Shown here one piece after another: positions 31,264 through 41,909 of a DNA stretch of 64,000 nucleotides (its first letter is position 1; each line of letters opens with the position of its first letter). Source of the stretch: Zygotorulaspora mrakii (taxonomy: Eukaryota; Ascomycota; Saccharomycetes; Saccharomycetales; Saccharomycetaceae). Both the position numbers and the translations under genes were made by a program. Below the pieces are notes generated by a model. That model was not told the DNA's origin, made no database searches, and saw only the letters and a list, made by a program, of their open reading frames with translations. The stretch is from the NCBI RefSeq assembly GCF_013402915.1, contig NC_050720.1:62001-126000 (forward strand), written 5' to 3'.

Positions 31264-33399
31264 ATGGATAAAGGCAATAGTGGAGATACTATAGGAGATA
31301 TGAAATGGAAAGAAAATGTTCAATCAATCGCAAGATTTTTAGCCCCATTGATCTTCACAACGTTATCGTTTTACGTGCGATTCAAGGACATTGGAAAGAA
31401 TGACTATGTAGTGTGGGATGAAGCTCACTTTGGGAAATTCGGGTCTTACTATCTAAGGCACGAATTCTACCACGATGTACATCCCCCGTTAGGTAAAATG
31501 CTTATTGCCTTGACGGAATGGCTAGCTGGGTTCGATGGTCAATTTGATTTTGACTCGAATAATGCTTATCCGGATTCTGTAAACTATACACGTATTCGTC
31601 AATTGAATGCAGTATTCGGTGCATTGTGCTCTCCGGTAGCATACTTTACCTGTTTGAATATGAAGTTCAGCATTTGGACTACCTATCTCATTACTTTAAT
31701 GGTGACATTAGAGCATTCTTTCATCGTATTGTCGAAATTCATATTGCTAGATTCAATGCTGCTCTTCTTCACGATGACAACATTTGGATGCATGGTTAAA
31801 CTATATACGCTTCGAGGAAAGAGTTTCACTAGGACATGGTCACTTTGGATGCTTTTAACAGGTGTTTCCATTGGTTGTGTTTGTTCCGTTAAATGGGTTG
31901 GTCTTTTTATTACAATCGTGGTTGGGCTGTTCACAATTTCAGAATTATATGAAATGCACTGCAAAGGTGAGAAGAAAAAATTGAAGCATTGGTTAATTAG
32001 AATTATCGATTTGATTATCATTCCATTTTTAATCTATCTTTTCTGTTTCAAGATCCATTTTACACTTTTGTATAAATCAGGTACTGGCGATGGTTCCACA
32101 AATACGCTATTCCAAATTAATTTAGAGAATAATAAGATCGAAAATGGTCCTAGAGACATCGTTTTCGGCTCAAACGTCACTATAAGATCACATGGCTTGA
32201 GTCCAAATTTATTGCATTCTCACGTCCAATCGTATCCAGAGGGATCCCAACAAAAACAAGTGACAGGCTACGGCTTTGCAGATACCAACAATATGTGGGA
32301 AATCAAATTTCCAAGAGAATCTTATCCAAAACCGGCGAACAACGGAAGACCAATTAAATTGACAGATAAAGCTGTGATAAGACTTGGACATATTAATACA
32401 GCTTGTAATCTTCATTCACATGAAATATCTTCGCATGTTTCTCGTGGCAACTTTGAAGTGTCAGGTTACGGTTCAGAGGTTGTCGGAGATTCAAAAGATA
32501 ATTGGGTGATTGAAATTGTTGAACAATTGGGCTCTTCAAATCCGAATTTTCCAAAGGAAGATTCAGACGTTGTTCATCCTGTTTCAACTTTTTTTAGATT
32601 GCGGCATCAAGATCTTGGTTGTTATTTGACTTCAACAGGCTTTTCATATCCAGCTTGGGGTTTTAAACAATCAGAAATTGTATGTAAATATTCATGGAGT
32701 CACAGAGATAAGTCGACTTGGTGGAATGTTGAAGAGCATTGGAATGAGAATTTACAAATTTCACCAGATTACGTGCCACCGAAATCAAAATTTTGGACAG
32801 ATTTTATTCTAATCAATTTTGCTATGGCTTCGTCAAATAATGCGTTGGTACCTGATGGAGATAAGTATGATAACTTAGCAACGAAAGCTTGGGAATGGCC
32901 AATTTTGCACACAGGACTAAGAATGTGTGCTTGGACGAATAACATGACGAAATATTATCTGTTGGGCTCTCCATTCAATACGTGGCTATCAACAATTTCA
33001 TTGTTTGTCTTCCCCTTCATAACTCTAAATTTGTTAATTAGTTGGAAAAGACAACGAATCAATTTGAGCTCTCATCAAGTTTGGCTCTTTGCCATCCAGG
33101 GAGTTTTCCCATTCATTGCATGGATGACACACTATCTACCATTCGCTACTATGGGCAGAGTTACTTACGTTCATCATTACGTTCCAGCATTGTATTTTGC
33201 AATGCTAGTATTTGGATTCGTTGTTGAATTTTCGTTAAGGAGATCTAATAGATGGTTAAGGCAAATAATTTACAATATTTTATTTTTTGGTTGCATTTAT
33301 ATATACTTACTTTTCTCTCCACTGTGTCAAGGTATGACAGGCTCAGCAGCGAAATATTTTAAATTACAGTGGTTTAAAAGTTGGGATATAGTTCTATAA
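31264..33399 (+). CDS. PMT6: Protein O-mannosyltransferase Pmt6
   Basis: This 711-residue multi-pass ER enzyme transfers mannose from dolichol phosphate to serine and threonine of secretory proteins. The first luminal loop contains the GT39 acidic pair in YVVWDEAHFGKFGSYY (about residue 50) and HPPLGKML. A large luminal loop at about 290-480 holds three MIR repeats (for example LLHSHVQSYPEGSQQKQVTGYG). A C-terminal bundle of membrane helices follows. It resembles Pmt6 (YGR199W, 759 residues) most by position, just before ELP2. PMT4 or another PMT is a less likely alternative. Confidence 0.92.
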   Translation: MDKGNSGDTIGDMKWKENVQSIARFLAPLIFTTLSFYVRFKDIGKNDYVVWDEAHFGKFGSYYLRHEFYHDVHPPLGKMLIALTEWLAGFDGQFDFDSNNAYPDSVNYTRIRQLNAVFGALCSPVAYFTCLNMKFSIWTTYLITLMVTLEHSFIVLSKFILLDSMLLFFTMTTFGCMVKLYTLRGKSFTRTWSLWMLLTGVSIGCVCSVKWVGLFITIVVGLFTISELYEMHCKGEKKKLKHWLIRIIDLIIIPFLIYLFCFKIHFTLLYKSGTGDGSTNTLFQINLENNKIENGPRDIVFGSNVTIRSHGLSPNLLHSHVQSYPEGSQQKQVTGYGFADTNNMWEIKFPRESYPKPANNGRPIKLTDKAVIRLGHINTACNLHSHEISSHVSRGNFEVSGYGSEVVGDSKDNWVIEIVEQLGSSNPNFPKEDSDVVHPVSTFFRLRHQDLGCYLTSTGFSYPAWGFKQSEIVCKYSWSHRDKSTWWNVEEHWNENLQISPDYVPPKSKFWTDFILINFAMASSNNALVPDGDKYDNLATKAWEWPILHTGLRMCAWTNNMTKYYLLGSPFNTWLSTISLFVFPFITLNLLISWKRQRINLSSHQVWLFAIQGVFPFIAWMTHYLPFATMGRVTYVHHYVPALYFAMLVFGFVVEFSLRRSNRWLRQIIYNILFFGCIYIYLLFSPLCQGMTGSAAKYFKLQWFKSWDIVL

Positions 33400-33402
33400 G
33401 TT

Positions 33403-35769
33403 TTACGTATTTATTGAATTCAGACGAACGGAATATATTCTGCAAGAACAGTCACTGCTTGCTACTGCTAATAATAGTTTGTCATCTCTTTTCATATTTG
33501 ACCATCTCATTCTCATTATTTTACCTGCTGGTGTTATACTATCGTCAAGCTTTGTCAACAACTCGAAAGCTCCAGAATTAAAAGTATATATTAAAACTGA
33601 ACCACTTTCTAAACCGAGTGCAATGAGAATCTTACCATCTATTAAGCATTCATAAATGGATACAGCTGTTACAGATTCTATCAATTTGAGAGTGCCGTCC
33701 AAAACAAACTCTTTAGTAGCAATGTCGTTTTTCCATACTTTAACAGATCTATCCCTCGAAGCGGTAATAAAAACCTCACCAGCCTCTAATGGGGCCCAAT
33801 CACAATCCCAAATAATCCTACTGTGTGCTTTTTCCTTCTTATATTTCAATACAAATGTTTTGTCTTCAAAATTTCTTTGCCAAATGGCCCAATTCCGATC
33901 TCTAGAAACACTCAATAAATATTTGTCATTCTTTGAAAATCTAAGTTTGGTAATCGTCAAGGCATGGAAAGCTAGTGATGGCTTCAACTCTAACCAGGTT
34001 GCTGTATCAAACATACGAATAACTGCATGTTGAGGTGTATTTGATCTGCATGCAGATGCAATTAAAGATGAATCTGGTGAAACATCAACGCAGGATATTT
34101 CGTAACCATGACCATACAGCTTTTCAATTTCAGGCCATAATAAATGCCTCTGTAATTGATCTTCAGTCGGTGGGTGCCCTAAGGAAGCAGCTAGATCATA
34201 TGAAATATTTTTGGTATCGTTGGTCTCACGAGAATTAGGGTCCTCATCTTCACTATCTTCTTGATCCGCAGAGCTTGCTGCTTTATTGGATAAACCTAAG
34301 GCTGGTAGTGATGCGGATGCAGCTATGCCATCATTCGCCTTAAAGTTACATCCCACAAATTTTTGCAAAATTTCGGAGACACCTTTAGGCAGATCAAATG
34401 ATCTTAGAATTTTTTCATCGCCACCACTTACAAATCTACCGTTAGAAATTGGTTCGACACAAATCATATCATAACCATGAATCTGGGGCCTCGAGAATTC
34501 ATGCCAAGTAGCAACCGGCCGCTTACTTCCTGATGCATTATATATCCACGGCGCATAAAGCCTCGTTGTTTGATCTAACGAGGTTGCTAATAAATAGTCG
34601 CCGGTTCCAGACCAGGCCACATCTGTGACCTCCTTCGTAGAGCCTGAAATACCAATGTATTGCTCCCATGTCACAGTATCCTCTGATGACCATATTCTCC
34701 AAGAGCCAGTTTTACCGTTTGTCAATATATAGTCCTTGCCATTAGAGTGAAACCATAAGCACGACCAAAATCCACCAGAAGATCCTGTTGCGGTGGAAGC
34801 ACCCTTCGTTGATATTTCACCTAGTCTTGACCCACAAATCCAAACACCAGAGGTCTCATCAGGTTCCCACACAATTAGTGATGTGTCTGCAGTAGACGCC
34901 AGCAACTGTAGTCGACTTTGATGCCACTTCAGGGATGAAATCCAATCATCATGGCCCATAATCAAAGCTTCAAAATTAATGACAACTTTCATATTGTTTC
35001 TCATCTCAAATTTATACTTCTTGTTACTCAACAAATTTGGTCTATCTTGATCCTCATCGACGTAGACACTCCTGTCATTTATTCTTATCCGCCATAATCT
35101 GATGTATCTGTCCTGCGACCCCGATGCTAAGAGGAAATCTCCAGGAGTCTCCATTGTACGAAATGCTAATGATTTAATCCAGTCTTCGTGGCCTTCTAAC
35201 TCAGCGGCTAACTCACATTTCAAAGACCCGTTTTCTTCAAAGGTTAAGGAGTACATAAATAAGTTGACACTCGTACCTCCAATGGCAAGTAAAAAGCTGT
35301 TGCTATCAATTTCACTGAGTGCTAATGTCAGCGGGAATATACCCTTACGAACGAAGAACTCGGTACTCAGACAAAACTTTCCATCCTGCAACACCCAAAT
35401 GGAGATAAGTCCATCTGCGCTCCCTACAACAAATAAATTTTTTACAACAGCTAATGCCACTAAGGTTTGCTTATAATGCTCGACGCTCTGGATACACTTT
35501 AAACTCGAAAAATCCCATATCTTAACGTGATGATCTTCAGAAACAGAAATCACATAATTGTTATCTTCCATAAACTTGACACACGTTACATCCGCATCGT
35601 GTCCTTTCAACGTAAGATAGACTCCATTCGACGATTCATTGAGAGGTCTCCACATTGCAATGGTTTTTCCAGCACCAAACGCAACAACCTTCTCATGTCG
35701 ATGAACATCACTAACCTGAGTCTGCTTGTTACAACCGATAAATATTGCGTCAGAAGTTACCTCCGACAT
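33403..35769 (-). CDS. ELP2: Elongator subunit Elp2, WD-repeat protein
   Basis: This 788-residue protein forms two beta-propellers; WD-type repeats recur along its length, for example GHDADVTCVKFMEDNNYVIS, GHEDWIKSLAF, GHDDWISSLKWHQSR and ASRDRSVKVW. Elp2 is part of Elongator, which starts mcm5-type modification of wobble uridine in tRNA. Size and position match YGR200C (788 residues). Its stop lies 3 bp from the PMT6 stop, so the two genes converge with almost no spacer. Confidence 0.96.
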   Translation of the reverse strand: MSEVTSDAIFIGCNKQTQVSDVHRHEKVVAFGAGKTIAMWRPLNESSNGVYLTLKGHDADVTCVKFMEDNNYVISVSEDHHVKIWDFSSLKCIQSVEHYKQTLVALAVVKNLFVVGSADGLISIWVLQDGKFCLSTEFFVRKGIFPLTLALSEIDSNSFLLAIGGTSVNLFMYSLTFEENGSLKCELAAELEGHEDWIKSLAFRTMETPGDFLLASGSQDRYIRLWRIRINDRSVYVDEDQDRPNLLSNKKYKFEMRNNMKVVINFEALIMGHDDWISSLKWHQSRLQLLASTADTSLIVWEPDETSGVWICGSRLGEISTKGASTATGSSGGFWSCLWFHSNGKDYILTNGKTGSWRIWSSEDTVTWEQYIGISGSTKEVTDVAWSGTGDYLLATSLDQTTRLYAPWIYNASGSKRPVATWHEFSRPQIHGYDMICVEPISNGRFVSGGDEKILRSFDLPKGVSEILQKFVGCNFKANDGIAASASLPALGLSNKAASSADQEDSEDEDPNSRETNDTKNISYDLAASLGHPPTEDQLQRHLLWPEIEKLYGHGYEISCVDVSPDSSLIASACRSNTPQHAVIRMFDTATWLELKPSLAFHALTITKLRFSKNDKYLLSVSRDRNWAIWQRNFEDKTFVLKYKKEKAHSRIIWDCDWAPLEAGEVFITASRDRSVKVWKNDIATKEFVLDGTLKLIESVTAVSIYECLIDGKILIALGLESGSVLIYTFNSGAFELLTKLDDSITPAGKIMRMRWSNMKRDDKLLLAVASSDCSCRIYSVRLNSINT

Positions 35770-36052
35770 CTTAAACCAAGCTAATTATGGAACGCTTGTC
35801 CTGTTTACCTAGTAGACCGTTTTCAAATAGATACAATTTGCGATGAGCCTAGCGCTCTTGGTGTTGCTAAAATTTTTCAGGTTCATCATGCTAATGAAAA
35901 AACGAATATATCGAACTAAACAGTCGAACAGAGATGAAAAAGTGAGAGCTGTCCATTCAATGGACTTTCTACATTGTTGTATAGTTTATAAACCGATTAA
36001 TTCATAATAAATAATTTGGAGGTTGATAGCTGAATTGATTAAAAGAAAAAAA

Positions 36053-37810
36053 TCATAAGTCTAAGACACAACCATGAGAAGCGTCAGAGACTAATTTAGC
36101 GTACTTTGATAAAGTACCTCTTGTATAACGAGGAGCTGGTGCAGTCCATTTTGATCTACGATCAGTCATTTCTTGTTCAGGGACCAAAAGATCGATTTTG
36201 TTGTTATCGGAATCAATAATAATTTCATCACCATCTTTGACTAAAGCAATTGGACCACCTTCAGCAGCTTCAGGAACGATATGCCCGATGAGGAAACCGT
36301 GGGATCCACCAGAGAATCTACCATCTGTTAGTAATGCAACGTCTTTACCTAAACCGTAACCCATTAATGCAGAAGAAGGTTTTAACATTTCTGGCATACC
36401 TGGACCACCTTTTGGACCTTCATATCTGATAACAACGACTGTCTTTTCACCTTTCTTGATCTCACCACGTTCCAAAGCACGAATGAATGCTGATTCTTCT
36501 TCAAAAACGCGAGCTTTTCCTTTGAAATATGTTCCTTCTTTACCAGTGATTTTACCAACTGCACCACCTGGTGCTAAGGAGCCATATAGAATTTGTAAAT
36601 GACCACTTGTCTTAATAGGTTGAGAGATAGGTTTAATGACTGTTTGACCTTCTTTTAAGCTTGTTGCCTTGGCCGCACGCTCGGCAAGAGTCTCACCAGT
36701 AACAGTGAGAGTGTCCCCATGCAAGAAACCATTTTCGAACAGATACTTGATGACCGCTTGTGTACCACCTACTGTAATTAAATCGGCCATAACATGTTTA
36801 CCAGATGGTTTGAAATCACCGATTAGAGGCGTCTTATTACTAATTCTTTGGAAATCATCTGGGGTCACCTTAACACCGCACGAGTGAGCAATTGCGACCA
36901 AATGAAGGACTGCATTGGTGGATCCACCGGTAGCAACAACATAAGTAATGGCATTCTCAAATGCAGCCTTGGTGAAAATGTCAGAAGGTAGAATTCCTAA
37001 ATCTAATGTTTTTTTTATACTTTCACCAATGTTGTCACATTCTGCGATTTTCTCCTTCGAAATTGCTGGATAAGCTGAAGAGTTTGGCATAGTAATACCC
37101 AAAACTTCAGCTGCAGAAGCCATGGTATTAGCAGTGTACATACCACCGCAAGATCCTGGACCTGGACAGGCATGTTCCACCACGTCCTCTCTTTCCTTCT
37201 CAGTGAATTGCTTGGAAATATATTGACCGTAAGATTGGAAAGCGGCCACAAGATCAATGTCCTTTGGAATGGCAGGTGATCCGCAAGTTGGATGACCTGG
37301 CATAATCGTACCACCATACACCATAATTGATGGCCTGTTGTGTCTACCCATAGCCATCATGACACCTGGCATATTCTTGTCACACGATGGAATTGCAATA
37401 TTAGCATCGTAATGTTGTGCCATCATGATGGTCTCAAATGAATCTGCAATAATTTCTCTACTTTGTAGAGAGTATCTCATACCCTTAGTACCCATGGAAA
37501 TACCATCAGAAACACCGATTGAGTTAAATTGCATTGCTTTCATACCGGCTTTTTCGACTGACGCTGAACATCTGTTGTTCAAGTCCATCAAATGCATGTT
37601 ACAAGGGTTACCGGACCACCAACATGAGCCAACACCAACTTGAGGTTTTTTGAAGTCACTCTTTTTGAATCCAGTAGCATAAAGCATCGCCTGTGAAGCA
37701 CCTTGGTCCTTTGGTTCGGTAATCACCTGAGAGTATCTGTTCAATTTCTTTGCGACATTCTTGGTGGTAGAAAAATGTCTACCACTTGCAATTTTACCTA
37801 ACATCCCCAT
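36053..37810 (-). CDS. ILV3: Dihydroxy-acid dehydratase, mitochondrial
   Basis: This 585-residue iron-sulfur enzyme carries out the third step of valine and isoleucine synthesis. The start chosen is the ATG at 37810 ([16 protein letters not shown]), giving the length of yeast Ilv3 and a basic mitochondrial presequence. The open frame extends 28 codons further without homology. Cluster-binding cysteines lie in [17 protein letters not shown] and [16 protein letters not shown]. The C-terminal [20 protein letters not shown] box is intact. It is the orthologue of YJR016C and lies between ELP2 and PCT1, which are YGR genes in S. cerevisiae. Confidence 0.98.
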   Translation of the reverse strand: MGMLGKIASGRHFSTTKNVAKKLNRYSQVITEPKDQGASQAMLYATGFKKSDFKKPQVGVGSCWWSGNPCNMHLMDLNNRCSASVEKAGMKAMQFNSIGVSDGISMGTKGMRYSLQSREIIADSFETIMMAQHYDANIAIPSCDKNMPGVMMAMGRHNRPSIMVYGGTIMPGHPTCGSPAIPKDIDLVAAFQSYGQYISKQFTEKEREDVVEHACPGPGSCGGMYTANTMASAAEVLGITMPNSSAYPAISKEKIAECDNIGESIKKTLDLGILPSDIFTKAAFENAITYVVATGGSTNAVLHLVAIAHSCGVKVTPDDFQRISNKTPLIGDFKPSGKHVMADLITVGGTQAVIKYLFENGFLHGDTLTVTGETLAERAAKATSLKEGQTVIKPISQPIKTSGHLQILYGSLAPGGAVGKITGKEGTYFKGKARVFEEESAFIRALERGEIKKGEKTVVVIRYEGPKGGPGMPEMLKPSSALMGYGLGKDVALLTDGRFSGGSHGFLIGHIVPEAAEGGPIALVKDGDEIIIDSDNNKIDLLVPEQEMTDRRSKWTAPAPRYTRGTLSKYAKLVSDASHGCVLDL

Positions 37811-38182
37811 TACTGATTGATGATGGTATATGTGTGAATACAAATTACAATACCAATCTAGATAAAGGCTGCTGTAAAAGTTAAGATGTAACAATGACTA
37901 TCTAAAATATACAGACTTTTCAAGTCATGACTGATATATAATAGCATCATCGTGAAAAATTCTTAAAAAAAAAAAAAAAAAAAAAAAAGAATCAAAAAAG
38001 GTACCCGCAGTGTCAACAATCAGCCATTCTCCAAGGAAGAAATAAAATCAGGTGCTCCCATAGCACTCTTAGAGGTCAGAAGTTTGCAATAGAAGCGGAA
38101 ATATAACGTAAGGCCGGGGGAGAGGTTATTACATATTATGAAATATAAGAAACGTAGTGTAGTATTCATAGCGTCCTATCAT
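37811..38182. other. ILV3-PCT1 intergenic region
   Basis: This 372-bp spacer holds the ILV3 promoter, with TATATAA near 37935, and the PCT1 3' flank. A run of 24 A residues lies between them at 37965-37988. No gene was seen. Confidence 0.5.
37965..37988 (+). repeat. Poly(A) homopolymer, 24 bases
   Basis: An uninterrupted run of A lies about 155 bp upstream of ILV3. Poly(dA:dT) tracts of this kind exclude nucleosomes in yeast promoters. The length may be affected by sequencing error. Confidence 0.9.
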
Positions 38183-39445
38183 TTATTTATCTTTGGCACC
38201 ATGTTGGTCGTCATCGCCATCATCTGAGCTAGTACCATTTTCTTCAGGAACGGGCGAGTTCTCATTGTCATTGTCGTCGTTATCATCACTATTTTTATCC
38301 CTATTAATGGACTGGCTTTCTTCTTCACCCGTAGTACTACTGTTGGATGTGCTTGGACTACTCGGAGTGGACATACTGGAAACATTTGTTGTCTCACCCG
38401 TGAATTCACTTGCGAAATCGCTTGCTGGACTCTTTTCTCTTATTAATCGTTTACCTCTTTCTAGTGTTTTCTTTAAGTTCTCATCAAGGGCTCCTCCAAC
38501 TAGTTTAGAGTACAGCTTGTTCCCTAGAGTCTTTCTAAGCAGAATTTCCCTGACTTCAAAGTACAAATCCTTGGAAGCGTTGTTTAGGTGCACCTGGTTT
38601 TTCTTGAAATATGACCTGAAATCATTTATATGTTTCTTGAAATCTAGTTCATTTTTCTTGAGCCATGAAATGTTTAGTTCTTCTTTGGTGGCACCACGAG
38701 CAAAATTTCTCATAAGATATTGATCGTAGTCTCTTATGATTTTTGTGATAATGTCACTCGTGGAAATCCCATTAGTTCTCTGTGTGACCAAAAACTTGCC
38801 TGTCTCTTTCACTGGTCTATAAATATCGTCGCTGCCGGCACTTCCGTAAGGTATGTCATCATGGGCAACATAGTCTATATTATGCTCTTTTAAAAATTCT
38901 GGATTTATCACCCATGGTGCATTTGGAATCACTTCATCTACCCATTTGCAATGTTTAAGAGTTTCACAACGTTGTTCATCGGTCAACACAGTCAAACCCT
39001 TTAGTTTATGCGTAATTCGATCACTTGGTATACCGCAGATTAATTTCACGTTTGGTAGAGCCTTCTTACATTGCTCCAGCTGTTTCATGTGACCCAAATG
39101 AAAGAGATCAAATACACCATCTGCGTAAACTCTGAGAGGTCTATCCTTCGGTGGGATGTTGAATCGGTAGCCCTTTGGCCTATACTTTCTGAGCTCTTCC
39201 GGCAACTCAGAGTCGTATTTCTTTTCACGCACTTGAAATTTCTTCTCCTCCTCCTGCAAATCAGCATCACGGTTCTTTCGAGAGCGGCTCATCTTGACCT
39301 TGCGACCTCTTCCTGGAGAGTTAAAGTCATTATCACTGCTGTTGTCTTCATCCCTTTTCCTCTTCTTATTCATATGAAAAAGATTGGTAAATGAAGAGTT
39401 TGACAGCCTGCTTTTCAAAGAGTTGCTTTTGGGTGATTCGCTCAT
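38183..39445 (-). CDS. PCT1: Choline-phosphate cytidylyltransferase
   Basis: This 420-residue enzyme makes CDP-choline, the rate-limiting step of the Kennedy pathway to phosphatidylcholine. The start chosen is the ATG at 39445 (MSESPKSNSLKSRLSNSS), which aligns with yeast Pct1 (YGR202C); 39 further upstream codons lack homology. A basic nuclear-localisation-like stretch (MNKKRKRDED) precedes the catalytic domain, which has ADGVFDLFHLGHMKQLEQCK with the HxGH motif and RTNGISTSDII. An amphipathic lipid-sensing region and an acidic serine-rich tail follow. Confidence 0.96.
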   Translation of the reverse strand: MSESPKSNSLKSRLSNSSFTNLFHMNKKRKRDEDNSSDNDFNSPGRGRKVKMSRSRKNRDADLQEEEKKFQVREKKYDSELPEELRKYRPKGYRFNIPPKDRPLRVYADGVFDLFHLGHMKQLEQCKKALPNVKLICGIPSDRITHKLKGLTVLTDEQRCETLKHCKWVDEVIPNAPWVINPEFLKEHNIDYVAHDDIPYGSAGSDDIYRPVKETGKFLVTQRTNGISTSDIITKIIRDYDQYLMRNFARGATKEELNISWLKKNELDFKKHINDFRSYFKKNQVHLNNASKDLYFEVREILLRKTLGNKLYSKLVGGALDENLKKTLERGKRLIREKSPASDFASEFTGETTNVSSMSTPSSPSTSNSSTTGEEESQSINRDKNSDDNDDNDNENSPVPEENGTSSDDGDDDQHGAKDK

Positions 39446-40010
39446 CTCGAGAATATGATAGCGTATAGCTTTGCCAACTTTCCCTTTGTGAATTGCAATT
39501 TTGTGTTTTCGATTCAGGCTTTCAATTTTTTCAGCATGACAGAACCTCTTTTCTGTTTGCAATGAATTCCTGCGAACTCAGAAATTGACATAGACATCAT
39601 GTGAAATTTGTATCACCTGCTTCTACTTGAGGATTCTTTGTTGGATGCAGCAATTGTTAAGATCATACTGTTGTCATTGAGGGGACTCTGGCTGTCCAAG
39701 ACTTTTTATTCAAGAAAATGAAGCCCCAGTCATCAAATGTTGCTAGAGCGCACGGGACCATTCTCTTGAGAGCTCTACATCGTATATATATGAGCTTGCA
39801 TATAGTAGAGTTATGAGATATTTGAGTGCCTATTTTCTTGATTTCTCGTTTCATTCACCATTTCTTGGAGGACACTAACACGTCGTTTGGTTCTCAAATG
39901 AACTGCGAAGTCCATTTGCTTTTCTCACAATAATCTCTTGTACACATACATTATAGAATGAAAATGATATTCTGGAGGGGTAAACCATTCAGACAACAAT
40001 ACAATTGTAG
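39446..40010. other. PCT1-YCH1 divergent intergenic region
   Basis: This 565-bp region drives both genes. A TATATATA stretch near 39783 is the only clear element. A 63-codon minus-strand frame at 39663-39854 has no recognisable similarity and is probably chance. Confidence 0.4.
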
Positions 40011-40466
40011 ATGTCCATATCAGCTAGGTCTATTAGCGGTATTAAGTACGTCGACGCAGCCCAGCTTTACCAGTGGCTAAAGAGTGGGGAGACTTCGTTG
40101 TCGCAGCCATTCCAGGTCATTGATGTTAGAGGTTCAGATTACGTTGCAGGACATATAAAAGGATGTTGGAACTACCCGTATAAGAGACTGGCCAGCGACG
40201 ACACATTCATGAGGCAGTTAATTGAACGTTTGTATCAGGCATGCAAAGACGCTGATAGCGACAGCATAAACGTTGTCTTTCACTGTGCGCAGTCCCAACA
40301 AAGGGGTCCAGCAGCAGCGATGAAACTCCTCAGAGAGCTGTCGGACAACGAACTGGACAATTTTAACGTCTGTGTTCTAAGAGGTGGGTTCAACCATTGG
40401 CAAGACGTCTATGGAGACGACTCGACAGTTACTGAAGATTACCAACCTGACATTTGGTCATGGTAA
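40011..40466 (+). CDS. YCH1: Rhodanese/Cdc25-like phosphatase Ych1
   Basis: This single-domain rhodanese of 151 residues is similar to YGR203W. The active-site loop HCAQSQQRGP gives a seven-position loop with Cys92 and Arg98, the CX5R pattern of Cdc25-type phosphatases rather than the shorter sulfurtransferase loop. FQVIDVRGSDYVAGHIKGCWNYPY is the usual rhodanese core. S. cerevisiae Ych1 shows phosphatase and arsenate reductase-like chemistry; the physiological substrate is open. Confidence 0.95.
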   Translation: MSISARSISGIKYVDAAQLYQWLKSGETSLSQPFQVIDVRGSDYVAGHIKGCWNYPYKRLASDDTFMRQLIERLYQACKDADSDSINVVFHCAQSQQRGPAAAMKLLRELSDNELDNFNVCVLRGGFNHWQDVYGDDSTVTEDYQPDIWSW

Positions 40467-40493
40467 ATATTGAACTACATGTACATAATTCCC

Positions 40494-40994
40494 TTAACCG
40501 ACTCTTTTGATCAGATGAACACCGCTATCCGACTCGACGATACCACTTACCTCACCCACCTTCAGCTTATACGCTGCAGATTCGAAACTAGGTTGCATTT
40601 CACCTTTTCCGAACCAACCCAGATCCCCCCCTCTTTTGAAGGATGAGCAATCCGACCTTTCCTTTGCTAATTCCTCGAACTTTTCATTACTTAGTCGTTC
40701 TTCAAATTTTTTCAACTCTGCAATAGCCTCATCTTTTGTGATGGTAATGTTCTCCGATCTGTGTGACGCAGGCCTCCGTGAGTCCTTGTGTTTTATCAGC
40801 AGATGCAAACATCTCACGCGCACAGGGTGTTCTCCAAGATATTTTATGAACGCCTCATGATTGGTGCCTTCTGGCTCTTCCCATTGCGATTGTTTTGTTT
40901 CCGGATTGAAGAAATACTCCCTTTTCTTAGATTTGCTATATCTTACGTTCCACGGCTCAGGTAAGCCTGACTCTGCAGAGCTCTTTTCACTCAT
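40494..40994 (-). CDS. ESS1: Peptidyl-prolyl isomerase Ess1 (Pin1 type)
   Basis: This 166-residue protein starts at the ATG at 40994 (MSEKSSAESGLPEPW), close to the 170 residues of yeast Ess1 (YJR017C). An N-terminal WW domain (LPEPWNVRYSKSKKREYFFN) and a parvulin domain are separated by a short linker. The parvulin domain contains VRCLHLLIKHKDSRRPASHR and SSFKRGGDLGWFGKGEMQ. The family isomerises phosphoSer-Pro bonds, mainly in the RNA polymerase II tail. The stop is 27 bp from that of YCH1. Confidence 0.97.
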   Translation of the reverse strand: MSEKSSAESGLPEPWNVRYSKSKKREYFFNPETKQSQWEEPEGTNHEAFIKYLGEHPVRVRCLHLLIKHKDSRRPASHRSENITITKDEAIAELKKFEERLSNEKFEELAKERSDCSSFKRGGDLGWFGKGEMQPSFESAAYKLKVGEVSGIVESDSGVHLIKRVG

Positions 40995-41909
40995 TGCACT
41001 AGATACCACAACTACTTTTGATACAAATAAATACTGTACCCGACGTTTGCAGGGCCCCAATTAGCTCAATTATTGACATTTTCTAAACTTCTTTTCTTTG
41101 TAAGGCTTCAAGGAATTTTTATTAATTTCATCGAGAGGACCCAGACACGAGAAAACACAGAAGAACGTACACAAGAACTACAAACATGTAGAGAGGCACG
41201 TGATTCAAATTCACTTCTATATCGACAATCACTTATAAGCGAGCACGTATCTATGCCGACAACAAGACTCATAATATGTCCTTGAACATTAGAGCACTTG
41301 TCTTCTCGAACTTTTTACCTATGGCTATCGCCAGATTGATCAGAAATCCGCTCAAAGCGTGCTGCCAAGATATGAAAAACTTCATATGAGTGACGTCTGC
41401 GTAAAAGATAAAACTGGATCGCAATAGGTTCCGGTCGTCTGCCAATTTCTCTTTGGTATGCTGCTGGGCACATTACCGATATGAATATCCAGCCATATCT
41501 TTGAAGCTCGCTGGTCACATGCAATTGCGACTTCACCTTGTCAACATCTGCTGCTTAACCTCTTTTTTTTATAGTGACTTCTACTAATATCAGAATGCAA
41601 TTTGACTTCTCCATGGCAGAATTGTATGAGCAGCCATGATCAAATCGAATACAGCCGGTATGTGGAGGCTACAGACCTTGATGAATGCGAATTGAATGTA
41701 TATCAGCATGTGTTTTTTTTATCGAGATGCATTAATGGTGATTGTCATCGGAAGTGAAAAAATTCTCGTTTAGAGTTCTTAAGTGAAGATAGAATAGAAG
41801 TTATAGATAGTTTATTTCTTTATTTTTTTCTGGTTTGTAATCAGTAGTCAGAAGCTCTAGTTCTTGGAAGACTAGGTATTGTTAAAAGGCTGAGTAGTGT
41901 CTATCAGAA
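40995..41909. other. ESS1-ADE3 intergenic region
   Basis: This 915-bp divergent spacer includes a CACGTGA box near 41194, which could be a Cbf1 site, and T-rich stretches near 41570 and 41712. A plus-strand frame at 41073-41285 and a minus-strand frame at 41315-41536 have no recognisable protein content. No RNA gene was recognised. Confidence 0.4.

Noticed and set aside
41510..41600. GTCACATG resembling centromere element CDEI
   Set aside because: The following 80 bp are not very AT-rich and no CDEIII-like TCCGAA core lies at the right distance.
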